A stretch of 64,000 nucleotides of DNA from Flavobacteriales bacterium (GTDB lineage: Bacteria > Bacteroidota > Bacteroidia > Flavobacteriales_F > PHOS-HE28): assembly GCA_016710685.1 (NCBI GenBank), contig JADJVC010000002.1, forward strand, positions 62,001-126,000, written 5' to 3'. The notes under the pieces are model-generated. The model saw only the letters and a program-made list of their open reading frames with translations. It ran no database searches and had not been told where the DNA came from. A program made the translations under genes and the position numbers. Of this stretch, positions 8,406 through 15,711 are shown one piece after another (positions within the stretch are counted from its first letter, which is position 1; every line of letters starts with the position of its first letter).

Positions 8406-9368
8406 CTATGCTTTTTCCGCCGACCTTGTCAGCCCGCGTTCACGGAACATCAACAGCACGTAGCACAGCAGCATCGCGGTAATGGTGCCCACAAGCACGA
8501 GCAACCAACGCACGGGGTAGATCTTTTTGTTCGGTACCTCAGGCTTCACCACCACGTCCGTGTACGTAAGCACCTTGGCCAGGTCCATGGTCTGCTGTTG
8601 CACAACCGCCTGCTGGTTTCCGTACTGCCTTTGTAGCACTTTGCTCAATTGGGCCAGCCTGCCGAATTCCCCGCCTTTCTCTTCCAACGACTTCAACATG
8701 CCGCGGATCTCTTCCTTTTGGGCACTGCTGCCACGATCGGTGATGGCGCGCATATAGCCTTTGGTAAGTTCCTTGGCTTGAGTTTCGTAGTCCAGCAGCC
8801 CGTTGGTGGCGCGCAATGCATTCATGCGGGCCTCCACGCTATCGAGTTGACGCCCGGTTTCACGCAGCATGTTTTCCGATATGGTGAGCAGCTCCTTGGA
8901 GTTGGCCCTCTGCAGACGGCGCGCCAGTAGATCGGTTTGATGCAGCACTTCCAACACCATGTCCCGTGCGGTAACGGGGTTTTCGTCGGTCACTTCAAGG
9001 TCCACGCTTTCGTAGCGCGTTTTTTCGATGCTCACCCGCTCATTCCAGATATCGTAGAGCGCCGCCCTGCCTTCAGCAGTAGTGGTGTCCACTTTGTATA
9101 GCGCGGCCAGTCCGAAGCGGTTGATCACACTGTCGCGAATGCTGTTGCTGGCCAGCAATTGCAGGAGCTGATCGGCGCGGGTCTCAATGGAATAACTGTT
9201 GAGGTTCACCGGATATACCACGGCCTGCGAGCGGTAACGGGGGGCAATGAAGGTGGGACCGGAAAAGATGGCGGCGAGCACCGCACCGACCACGCCCACT
9301 ATGAGCAGTGTGCGCCAATGGCGGCCAAGCACGCGGTTGGTGCGGTCGAACTCGAGCCTATCTGCCAT
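8406..9368 (-). CDS. Wzz/GumC-like polysaccharide chain-length protein (second copy)
   Basis: The start chosen (MADRLEFDRTNRVLG, 320 residues) overlaps the upstream Wzz gene by 11 bp; a longer frame reaching 9500 would only add sequence read from that gene. A transmembrane segment at about 20-42 is followed by a large periplasmic coiled-coil region and a second segment at about 285-305 (PVRWLLVLVGTITAMLL). There is no C-terminal tyrosine-kinase domain. Proteins of this topology set glycan length together with Wzy and Wzx. It stops 3 bp before the ligase gene. Confidence 0.85.
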   Translation of the reverse strand: MADRLEFDRTNRVLGRHWRTLLIVGVVGAVLAAIFSGPTFIAPRYRSQAVVYPVNLNSYSIETRADQLLQLLASNSIRDSVINRFGLAALYKVDTTTAEGRAALYDIWNERVSIEKTRYESVDLEVTDENPVTARDMVLEVLHQTDLLARRLQRANSKELLTISENMLRETGRQLDSVEARMNALRATNGLLDYETQAKELTKGYMRAITDRGSSAQKEEIRGMLKSLEEKGGEFGRLAQLSKVLQRQYGNQQAVVQQQTMDLAKVLTYTDVVVKPEVPNKKIYPVRWLLVLVGTITAMLLCYVLLMFRERGLTRSAEKA

Positions 9369-10380
9369 GGTCCATGCGGATTTTCGAGATGCGCTGGTTG
9401 ATGGCCAGCAGCACCACGGCCATGATGAATGCGGCAAAGGTGAATCCGGGAATGAGCAGCCACCATACGGGATAGCTCTTTCTATCGGCGGGGTAAGCAT
9501 CGTTCACGGTGAACTTGTGCGGCAAGTCGCTGTGCAGATCGGCACTCGCCTGTTCCAATTTGAGACGCAATGCCGAGAGGCGCTTCACCTCGTTGAACTG
9601 CCGGTCTTGCAAGGTGACATAAGCGCCGCCGTATTTCGCCAGCACCTTGAAGCGTTCTTCAAAAGCATTGATGGCGCGCTGGTCGCCTTTCACGATGGCT
9701 GCGCCGAGGTATTCGTTGTAGCGCTCGGCCTGCGTGTGGTAGTCCTGCACGCCGAGGGAGCGCAACACGGACATGCTGTCCTCGATCTGCGCGATCTCCG
9801 CGGTGAGCTTGTCCACGCCTTCCTTCACGATGTTGTAGCCTTTGAATGCCCGCTCGTGGGCCATGTCGTTCCACACGCTGTCCACCTGTGCGGCCATGAA
9901 GTTCGCCATGTCGGCGGCGCGTTGGGGCTCGGCGTCCAACACTTCCACGCTCACGCTGCCGAACTTGGTGTATTGGAATTTTACGTGGCCCTCGTACGCA
10001 TCGCGCAGCTCGGAATTGCGGTGTTCGCTGTCGGCCTTGATCTTGTAAACTTTCCCCAGGTCGAAGCGTTCCGAAGTGCGGTCGCGCACAACGTCTGAGT
10101 TGAGGATCTGGAGCAGTTGCTCGGCATCTTCCTCATCGCCCAACGCCAGGATGTCATCCCGCCCGGTGGATTGCTCGCTCAAAAGCGCTTTGGATACGCT
10201 GTTGGTAATAGCGGGAAAGAGGATCACTTCGCTGCGGTAGCGCGGTGTGATCACCAACGTGGCGACGACGCCCGCTATCAGTCCCAAGAGCGTGATCCCC
10301 ACCAGTACGCGCCTTCCTTTCCATAGGAAATCGAGCGGGTCGAAGGACTCTTCCTTCGTGGAACGGGATGGTTCGGCCAT
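9358..10380 (-). CDS. Wzz/GumC-like polysaccharide chain-length protein (first copy)
   Basis: The start is placed at MAEPSRSTKEES (10380), giving 340 residues; the extra 43 upstream residues look non-coding. After a short polar cytoplasmic stretch with a DPLDFLWKGRR motif there is a membrane segment (about 27-48), a periplasmic domain with coiled coils (about 150-290), and a second segment near 310 (YPVWWLLIPGFTFAAFI). It lacks Walker motifs, so it is the Wzz part only. The two copies are diverged, suggesting a hetero-oligomeric chain-length regulator rather than a recent duplication. Confidence 0.87.
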   Translation of the reverse strand: MAEPSRSTKEESFDPLDFLWKGRRVLVGITLLGLIAGVVATLVITPRYRSEVILFPAITNSVSKALLSEQSTGRDDILALGDEEDAEQLLQILNSDVVRDRTSERFDLGKVYKIKADSEHRNSELRDAYEGHVKFQYTKFGSVSVEVLDAEPQRAADMANFMAAQVDSVWNDMAHERAFKGYNIVKEGVDKLTAEIAQIEDSMSVLRSLGVQDYHTQAERYNEYLGAAIVKGDQRAINAFEERFKVLAKYGGAYVTLQDRQFNEVKRLSALRLKLEQASADLHSDLPHKFTVNDAYPADRKSYPVWWLLIPGFTFAAFIMAVVLLAINQRISKIRMDHGR

Positions 10381-10417
10381 GGGTAGGTGCGTTGAAAATG
10401 GCGGCAAAAGTAGGCCA

Positions 10418-11867
10418 TCAACGTCGGCCCGGCAGGTGTATTGCGTTGCGAATGGCCTTCGGTGGAAGCAAACCGGTGAGAAGTGCCGCCAGCAGCGCGG
10501 TTCCGGCAAGGATTGGGGCGGCTTTCAGCAGGGTAATGCCTTCAATTCGCAACCACCAGGCCAGCAGAAGCAATACGGAAATGAAAGCCACCAAGGCAAG
10601 CACCTGTGTCACCGCGGGTCGCAAGGAATACCGCTTCGCCGCGACGACCATCTGCGCCACCGCCATTAACCCTTGCGTGATCAAGCTGGCCCAAGCGGCG
10701 CCCAACGCGTGGCCTTTCGGGATCAGCACCAGGTTAAGACCGATGTTGAGCACCATGCCCCCGGCGGCGAGTTTGTTTAACGTCCTCAGATCGCCACTGG
10801 CGGTGATCAACGTACCGAAAATGTAGGTGATGCAAACGCCCACGAAGCACCAGATCAGCACCGCGAACGCCGGCGCGGATTCCGCCGTGTGTTCATGGTA
10901 ACGCAGGTCCATCACCTCCTTCGCGTAAAAACTGCCGATAATGGCGATCGCTAAAGTCCCCACCAATACCAAGCGCAAAGCCAATCCGGTAAGCGGCCCC
11001 ACGTCCGTTTTTTCCTTCAGCATACGGCTGTACATCGGCAACAACAGCCCCGCGAAGAGGAAGCCCAGCATGTTGAACGCCTCGAAGAACCGGAAGCCTT
11101 GCGCGTAAATGCCCGCCTGCAGGTCGCCATCGGGCAACATGCGCTCCAGCATCACGGAATCGGTGCGGTAGTAAAAGCTCATCAGCAGCACCAGCAAGGC
11201 AAAGGGAAAGCTTTGCCGCAGCACACTGAAAGTAAAGGCCCGGTCCCAGCGAGGCCGCAAGCCGCCCGCCCGTTGCGCCACCAGCACCAAGGCCACCACG
11301 GCGGTGATGCCATAGGCCGCCGTCTGCGCCCAAGCGAACCATGCGATGGGGAAAGGACCCTCATGCACGCGGCCCCAAAGCAGCCAAGCAGAAATGCCGA
11401 TCAGCAACACACGGTCCAGCACCGAAAGCAGGCTGTCCTGCGCATAGCGTTGCGAGCCGGCAATGTTGGAGCGCAGATAAAGAATGGTGGAAACAAGCAC
11501 CTGGTTCAACACCAATATGCCCAACAGTTCCAACTGCCCACCTCGGTACCCCAGCAGCCAAGCAGCAGCAAAAATGCCCACCGAATAAAGCACGGCCAGC
11601 AACGAGCGCGCCGCCACGATGCCGCTCCACATGCTTGCGCATGAGGTGCGTGTTTTGCGCGATGTTCCGCGTGTTCCAGTTCGTAATGCCGAGGTCCAGC
11701 AGGATGTTCAGCAAAAAACTCAAGCTCAGTAACGCCGCGTAGCCACCATAAGCCGCGGTACCCGCGCGCACCTGCACTTCCGCATCGATCCCGAAGATGT
11801 AGAACGGCTTCACCAACAGGTTCAGCGCCAGAACAAGGGCGAGGTTGGTAATGAATTTGCGCTGCAT
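10418..11867 (-). pseudogene. Wzx/MATE-like polysaccharide flippase, frameshifted
   Basis: Two overlapping frames make one flippase. The N-terminal part starts at MQRKFITNLALVLALN (11867) and runs to NTHLMRKHVE; the rest continues in another frame from MWSGIVAARSLLAVLYS (11632) to the stop at 10418. The break is at about 11625-11640 and needs one base removed (or two added). The restored protein is 482 residues with about 12-14 hydrophobic segments and the N-terminal FGIDAEVQVR and LLDLGITNWNTRNI blocks of Wzx-type exporters. It would flip lipid-linked repeat units for the neighbouring Wzz and Wzy proteins. An assembly indel is as likely as true inactivation. Confidence 0.85.
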
Positions 11868-11893
11868 GGATTGCGGGCGAAAGGTCGGTTTTT

Positions 11894-12125
11894 TAGTCGT
11901 GAGTCGATACAGAACAGTCGTGAGTCGTGAGTCAGACAAAGATTAGTCGTGAGTTCCGACTCAAGACTCCCGACTCAAGACTCCCGACTCCCGACTCAAG
12001 ACTCCCGACTCAAGGCTCCCGACTCAAGACTCCCGACTCAAGACTCCCGACTCAAGACTCACGACTCAAGACTCACGACTCAAGACTCACGACTCACGAC
12101 TCAAGACTCAAGACTCAAGACTCTC
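11894..12125 (+). repeat. long GACTCnn heptamer array with inverted lead-in
   Basis: The largest repeat block in the window. It begins with inverted units (GTGAGTC type, 11894-11952) and continues with more than twenty direct heptamers GACTCAA, GACTCCC and GACTCAC to 12125. It separates the divergent flippase and glycosyltransferase genes and ends 27 bp before the glycosyltransferase start. There are no unique spacers, so it is not a CRISPR array. Confidence 0.95.
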
Positions 12126-12152
12126 CCCAAGGATCTCCGACATTTACCCCCA

Positions 12153-13280
12153 ATGCGCATCGCCGTAAACACCCGCCTCCTCCTTCCCGGAAAGCTCGAA
12201 GGCATCGGCTGGTTCGCGCATGAATCGCTCAAGCGCATCACCGCCGCGCACCCGGAGCATCAGTTCATCTACTTCTTCGACAGACCGTATGCCGGGCAAT
12301 TCGTACACGCAACCAACGTGACGCCCGTAGTAATACCGCCGCCTACGCGCCACCCGATCCTCTACCGCATCTGGTTCGACGGCATACTGCCCCGCGCACT
12401 ACGGAAGCACCGCGCCGATGCCTTCCTCTCGCCCGATGGCTATCTCAGCTTGCGCACCGACGTGCCCCAGCTCCCCGTGATCCACGACCTCAACTTCGAG
12501 CACTTTCCGGAAGACCTGCCGCCCGCCTATAGCCGCTACTACCGCAACCGTTTTCCGCGCTTCGCGAAGAAGGCCGCACGCATCGTCACCGTCTCGGAAT
12601 TCTCCAAGCAGGACATTGTGCAGACATACCACATTCCGCCCGAAAAGATCGATGTTGTCTACAACGGCATCGGTTCCATTTTTGCGCCGTTGGCGGAAGG
12701 GGAGAGGGGCAAAGTCCGGCAGCGGCTCACCGGCGGAATGCCGTATTTCGTCTGCGTGGGTTCACTGCATCCGCGGAAAAACATTGCACGTTTGTTGGAG
12801 GCGTTCGATCGCTTCGCGGAAACGCAGAACGATGCCCACCTGGTTATCGTGGGCGAAGCGTTCTGGTGGGACGACCGCATGAAAGCCGCCTGGAAAGTGA
12901 TGCGCCACACGGACAAAGTGGTCTTCACCGGCAGGTTGGAGCAGACCGAACTGCACAACACCTTGGCAGACGCGCTGGCCTTGGTCTTCGTGTCTTATTT
13001 CGAAGGCTTCGGCATACCCGTGGCCGAAGCGATGAAGTGCGGCGTGCCGGTTATAGCCGCCAACGCCACCAGCCTGCCGGAAGTTGCAGGCGATGCCGCT
13101 GTCTATTGTGACCCCTTCAGCGTGGACAGCATCCGCGAGGCCATGGAACGGATGTGGAACGATGAAGCACTGCGCAAAAAGCTCTCCGTTGCTGGCCTCG
13201 AAAGAGCCGCCAATTACACCTGGGACCTCACGGCGGAAGGGCTGTGGGCGAGTGTTGAAAAGGTGTTAGAGCTGCGCTGA
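12153..13280 (+). CDS. GT4-type glycosyltransferase (GT-B fold)
   Basis: The start is MRIAVNTRLLLPGKLEGIG (12153), giving 375 residues; a longer frame starting at 11949 would only translate the heptamer array. The N-terminal acceptor domain has HDLNFEHFPEDLP. The C-terminal donor domain has VCVGSLHPRKNIARLLEAF, the switch into VVFTGRL, and YFEGFGIPVAEAMKCGVPV, with the EX7E-type glutamates that contact the nucleotide sugar. It resembles mannosyl- or glucosyl-transferases of surface glycan loci and is transcribed away from the wzx-wzz-wzy run. Donor and linkage are unknown. Confidence 0.92.
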   Translation: MRIAVNTRLLLPGKLEGIGWFAHESLKRITAAHPEHQFIYFFDRPYAGQFVHATNVTPVVIPPPTRHPILYRIWFDGILPRALRKHRADAFLSPDGYLSLRTDVPQLPVIHDLNFEHFPEDLPPAYSRYYRNRFPRFAKKAARIVTVSEFSKQDIVQTYHIPPEKIDVVYNGIGSIFAPLAEGERGKVRQRLTGGMPYFVCVGSLHPRKNIARLLEAFDRFAETQNDAHLVIVGEAFWWDDRMKAAWKVMRHTDKVVFTGRLEQTELHNTLADALALVFVSYFEGFGIPVAEAMKCGVPVIAANATSLPEVAGDAAVYCDPFSVDSIREAMERMWNDEALRKKLSVAGLERAANYTWDLTAEGLWASVEKVLELR

Positions 13281-13560
13281 GCGTCTCACTGCTCCGTTGC
13301 CGTTACTTCCCACTATTCGCGTTAAATTGGTGAGGATTGGTGTTTGCTATTTCTTATCGCGAACACGCATGGCCACTAAACGCATTTCCCGGCAGGGGCA
13401 AGCAATTTGAACTGGGTAGTGGCACTAACCACTTGGCTGTTTTCTTTCTTGAGCCTATTGGCCGATGACGCAGGGACCCGAAGCGTAGTCTCTGCGTGAG
13501 AAAAAAATAACCACATATGTTTCTGCGGAGCACTGAACCGCCACTTTTGCCAATCCGCTT

Positions 13561-14019
13561 TTAGCGGTTCGTTGGTTTTTCGTCATTTAATTTTCCGTAA
13601 CTGTTGTTGTAAATTTTACCTTTCTTGGGATGTGTAAATTTTAATCCCGACCAAGTTTCATTGATACTTAAACAAGTGCTTTCAACAAGTCCAAAATCGT
13701 AACCCAATTTTATCACTATTTTTATGTTCAAGTCAGTTCCTAATTTCCCGCCCTTTGGCCAAGAAACCCAAAGCATTCCGTTTGGTTTTAAATGTGGTTT
13801 TAATTGAGGAAAGTAATCAACAAATTCTGTTTGAGTTTTCACAAATAGATGAATGTAGTCGAATTCATCTTCGATTTTTGTTTGAGTGTCAAGTGCTGGT
13901 AAGTTGATATTATCAAGAGCTACTCTGTCTGCATTGACGAAAACCGCTCGTGAGTTTTCTTTGACACCCATTTTCTGAGATACGGTTCTTGTCATTTCGT
14001 CAAGGATTGTTTCTTGCAA
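13561..14019 (-). CDS. DUF3052-like protein, AT-rich
   Basis: A 152-residue protein whose second half matches the DUF3052 pattern: FDYIHLFVKTQTEFVDYF, then GMLWVSWPKGGKLGTDLN, a GLVESTCLSINETWSGLKF block, and a short polar tail. The function of the family is unknown. Codon use is AT-rich and clearly unlike the GC-rich neighbours, and the gene sits in a short AT-rich insert with attC-like hairpins, so recent gain is likely. The start is uncertain; an internal Met near residue 17 (MGVKENSRAVFV) would also be plausible. A GAACCGC/GCGGTTC hairpin covers its stop. Confidence 0.7.
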   Translation of the reverse strand: MQETILDEMTRTVSQKMGVKENSRAVFVNADRVALDNINLPALDTQTKIEDEFDYIHLFVKTQTEFVDYFPQLKPHLKPNGMLWVSWPKGGKLGTDLNIKIVIKLGYDFGLVESTCLSINETWSGLKFTHPKKGKIYNNSYGKLNDEKPTNR

Positions 14020-14029
14020 CGTCGCTCTT

Positions 14030-14116
14030 TACAATGTCCGCTAACGTTCAGGCTATGCGCAACCGAAGCGTCGGCCTGTGTGTGGGCGGTTGCGTATAGC
14101 CGTTGTTGTAGCACGT
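14030..14116. other. attC-like hairpin between the two AT-rich genes
   Basis: A 15-bp inverted repeat, GGCTATGCGCAACCG (14051-14065) and CGGTTGCGTATAGCC (14087-14101), has one G-T mismatch and a 21-bp loop. Outside it TAACG (14042-14046) pairs with CGTTG (14101-14105). This two-box layout resembles integron attC sites, but the outer boxes do not fit the strict RYYYAAC/GTTRRRY consensus and no integrase is visible. Confidence 0.4.
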
Positions 14117-14145
14117 TTTAGTTTTTGCTCTTTTCATTCATGTCA

Positions 14146-14601
14146 TCATGGCCGAAATAAAAAATCCATATCCAAATAATTCTCTTCATTGTTGTTAGGA
14201 TTGACATAAAGTGTTGTTGATTTTTTCATCTCCAGCTTCATGGTCAAAGTTGTTGGATCCATATTGACGCCATATTGGATTTCAATTTCGCGTCCTTTAT
14301 ATGGAACACTCAAAAATATGACATTCTGATTGCGCTGGACATTCTCAATGTTCAAGTCACCTCTACCAACTAGCTGATTATAGCCACCTGTTCTTCGATT
14401 GTTTGTAACCACTTCTTCTTGCCAACTATTTGACTTCAACTTCACATGGCTTAAATCCACTTCAACTTTTTCAGCCAATAGTTTAAATTTTTCCAATTTA
14501 GCTGTTTCCCTTTCCTGAAAGTTATTTTCATTCCTATTGCTAATAACGTTACGAAGAAATAGTGCAAGAGCAATTCCTGTGATTATGATGAGGTAGATCA
14601 T
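14146..14601 (-). CDS. small membrane-anchored protein of unknown function, AT-rich
   Basis: A 151-residue protein with one N-terminal membrane segment (MIYLIIITGIALALFL), a charged helical linker (about 20-55) and a soluble beta-rich region containing GREIEIQYGVNMDP. No family was recognised. Like the DUF3052 gene beside it, it is AT-rich compared with the rest of the window. The gene is bracketed by inverted copies of GTTGTAGCAC (14105-14114 and 14620-14629), which could be the ends of a mobile cassette. Confidence 0.6.
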   Translation of the reverse strand: MIYLIIITGIALALFLRNVISNRNENNFQERETAKLEKFKLLAEKVEVDLSHVKLKSNSWQEEVVTNNRRTGGYNQLVGRGDLNIENVQRNQNVIFLSVPYKGREIEIQYGVNMDPTTLTMKLEMKKSTTLYVNPNNNEENYLDMDFLFRP

Positions 14602-14906
14602 TTCTTCAGTTTTGTAAATGTGCTACAACTAGTGGGTAGACGCTATATGTTGTCTATTTCTCTATCAGTTCGTGAGGGGAAGTGCCTACTATCCCACTAT
14701 TAAGGAGGGTAAAGCAACATAGCCGAGGTTCTTCCAGGACTGCGGAGTCTGCTGCACTGTAGCTGCAAGCGTTAAGCTTAGTTTCATGCGGTTTTGCCTC
14801 GGCCATAGAGCGAAGATAGCCCTCCCTACCGCAGGTCCTATGCGAGTCGGTCCTGCGCCTCGGCCCCATGCGTAATGGTATTCTTGTAGCACCGTATCCT
14901 TGCGCC
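14602..14906. other. intergenic stretch with a second weak hairpin
   Basis: 305 bp between the AT-rich insert and rnhB. GTGCTACAAC at 14620-14629 is the inverse of a motif in the hairpin at 14030-14116, and TAGTGGG (14630-14636) pairs with CCCACTA (14693-14699), making a second attC-like candidate. From about 14700 the base composition returns to the GC-rich norm. No reading frame looks real. Confidence 0.4.
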
Positions 14907-15521
14907 ATGCCCCGCCTTTCCGCCTGCCACACCCACGGCACCATCGAAGCCGGCTGCGACGAAGCTGGTCGCGGATGCTTGGCGGGTCCGGTAGTAGCCG
15001 CAGCCGTCATTCTGCCCATGGGCCTGCGGCTTCCCGGCCTCAACGATTCCAAGCAACTTTCCGAAGCCGACCGCGAGCGCCTGCGCCCCATCATTGAGCG
15101 GAAGGCCATTGCATGGTGTGTGGCCATCGCCAGCGCTGAAGAGATCGATGCCATCAACATTCTGCAAGCATCTATTTTGGCCATGCACCGGGCCATAGCA
15201 GGCTTGTCCATTTCCCCCGAAAGCCTGCTGGTGGACGGCAACCGCTTCAACCCCTACGAAGGCATTCCGCATCATTGCATCATTCAAGGGGATGGCAAAT
15301 TCAGGAGCATCGCCGCGGCTTCGGTACTGGCCAAAACGCACCGCGACGAGCTGATGCAAAAGCTGCACGCAGCGCACCCGCATTACGGCTGGGCAGTGAA
15401 CAAAGGCTATCCCACTTTGGAGCATCGCGCGGCCATCGCATTGCACGGCCCTTGCGGGCATCACCGCATGTCGTTCACGTTGTTAAGTGCTTCTCCGGTT
15501 CGCGAGTTTTACCTGCCGTAG
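14907..15521 (+). CDS. rnhB: ribonuclease HII
   Basis: A 204-residue RNase HII, which removes RNA from RNA/DNA hybrids and single ribonucleotides. The start is placed at MPRLSACHTHGT because the family begins only a few residues before the catalytic block EAGCDEAGRGCLAGPV (first Asp-Glu pair). LNDSKQLSEADRE, LLVDGNRF (third acid) and SVLAKTHRDELM (fourth acid) follow in order. The last codons and stop (REFYLP) lie inside a 36-bp repeat with an inverted copy at 20436. A possible -7 box (TATCCTTG) lies about 10 bp before the start. Confidence 0.95.
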   Translation: MPRLSACHTHGTIEAGCDEAGRGCLAGPVVAAAVILPMGLRLPGLNDSKQLSEADRERLRPIIERKAIAWCVAIASAEEIDAINILQASILAMHRAIAGLSISPESLLVDGNRFNPYEGIPHHCIIQGDGKFRSIAAASVLAKTHRDELMQKLHAAHPHYGWAVNKGYPTLEHRAAIALHGPCGHHRMSFTLLSASPVREFYLP

Positions 15522-15534
15522 GCATGGGAGGAAC
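15499..15534 (+). repeat. 36-bp dispersed repeat, copy 1 (covers rnhB stop)
   Basis: Begins GTTCGCGAGTTTTACC and ends GGCATGGGAGGAA. It matches the reverse complement of 20436-20471 at 35 of 36 positions. It contains the rnhB stop codon, so the rnhB C terminus is supplied by the repeat. Confidence 0.85.
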
Positions 15535-15577
15535 GACGAAGCGATCTTTGATTCCGCAATAAACCTGCGGCACTCAA

Positions 15578-15632
15578 ATTCTACATTCTGAATTCTACAT
15601 TCTCCATTTTCCATTTTTCATTCCCTTCCCTC
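15578..15632 (+). repeat. ATTCTAC heptamer array
   Basis: Seven consecutive 7-bp units in one register: ATTCTAC, ATTCTGA, ATTCTAC, ATTCTCC, ATTTTCC, ATTTTTC, ATTCCCT. The array decays towards its right end and lies about 80 bp before the next gene. The unit differs from the GACTC family but the period is the same. Confidence 0.85.
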
Positions 15633-15711
15633 TTCCACATCCCTTTGTGCGAAAGGCCCCGGCCTTGCCCGCTTATGACACGCCCGCCGCGTGCAACTTT
15701 GGCACTTCGCC

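Noticed and set aside
11894..12125. Possible CRISPR array
   Set aside because: The unit is 7 bp with no unique spacers and no cas genes are in the window; it is a simple heptamer array.
11949..12152. Extended N terminus of the glycosyltransferase (443 residues)
   Set aside because: The added 68 residues are a translation of the heptamer array (DSRLPTQDSRL repeats); the family starts at MRIAVNTR.
13300..13560. Additional small gene before the DUF3052 gene
   Set aside because: No frame longer than a few dozen codons with a plausible start; only a weak GGTAGTGGCACTAACCAC hairpin was seen.
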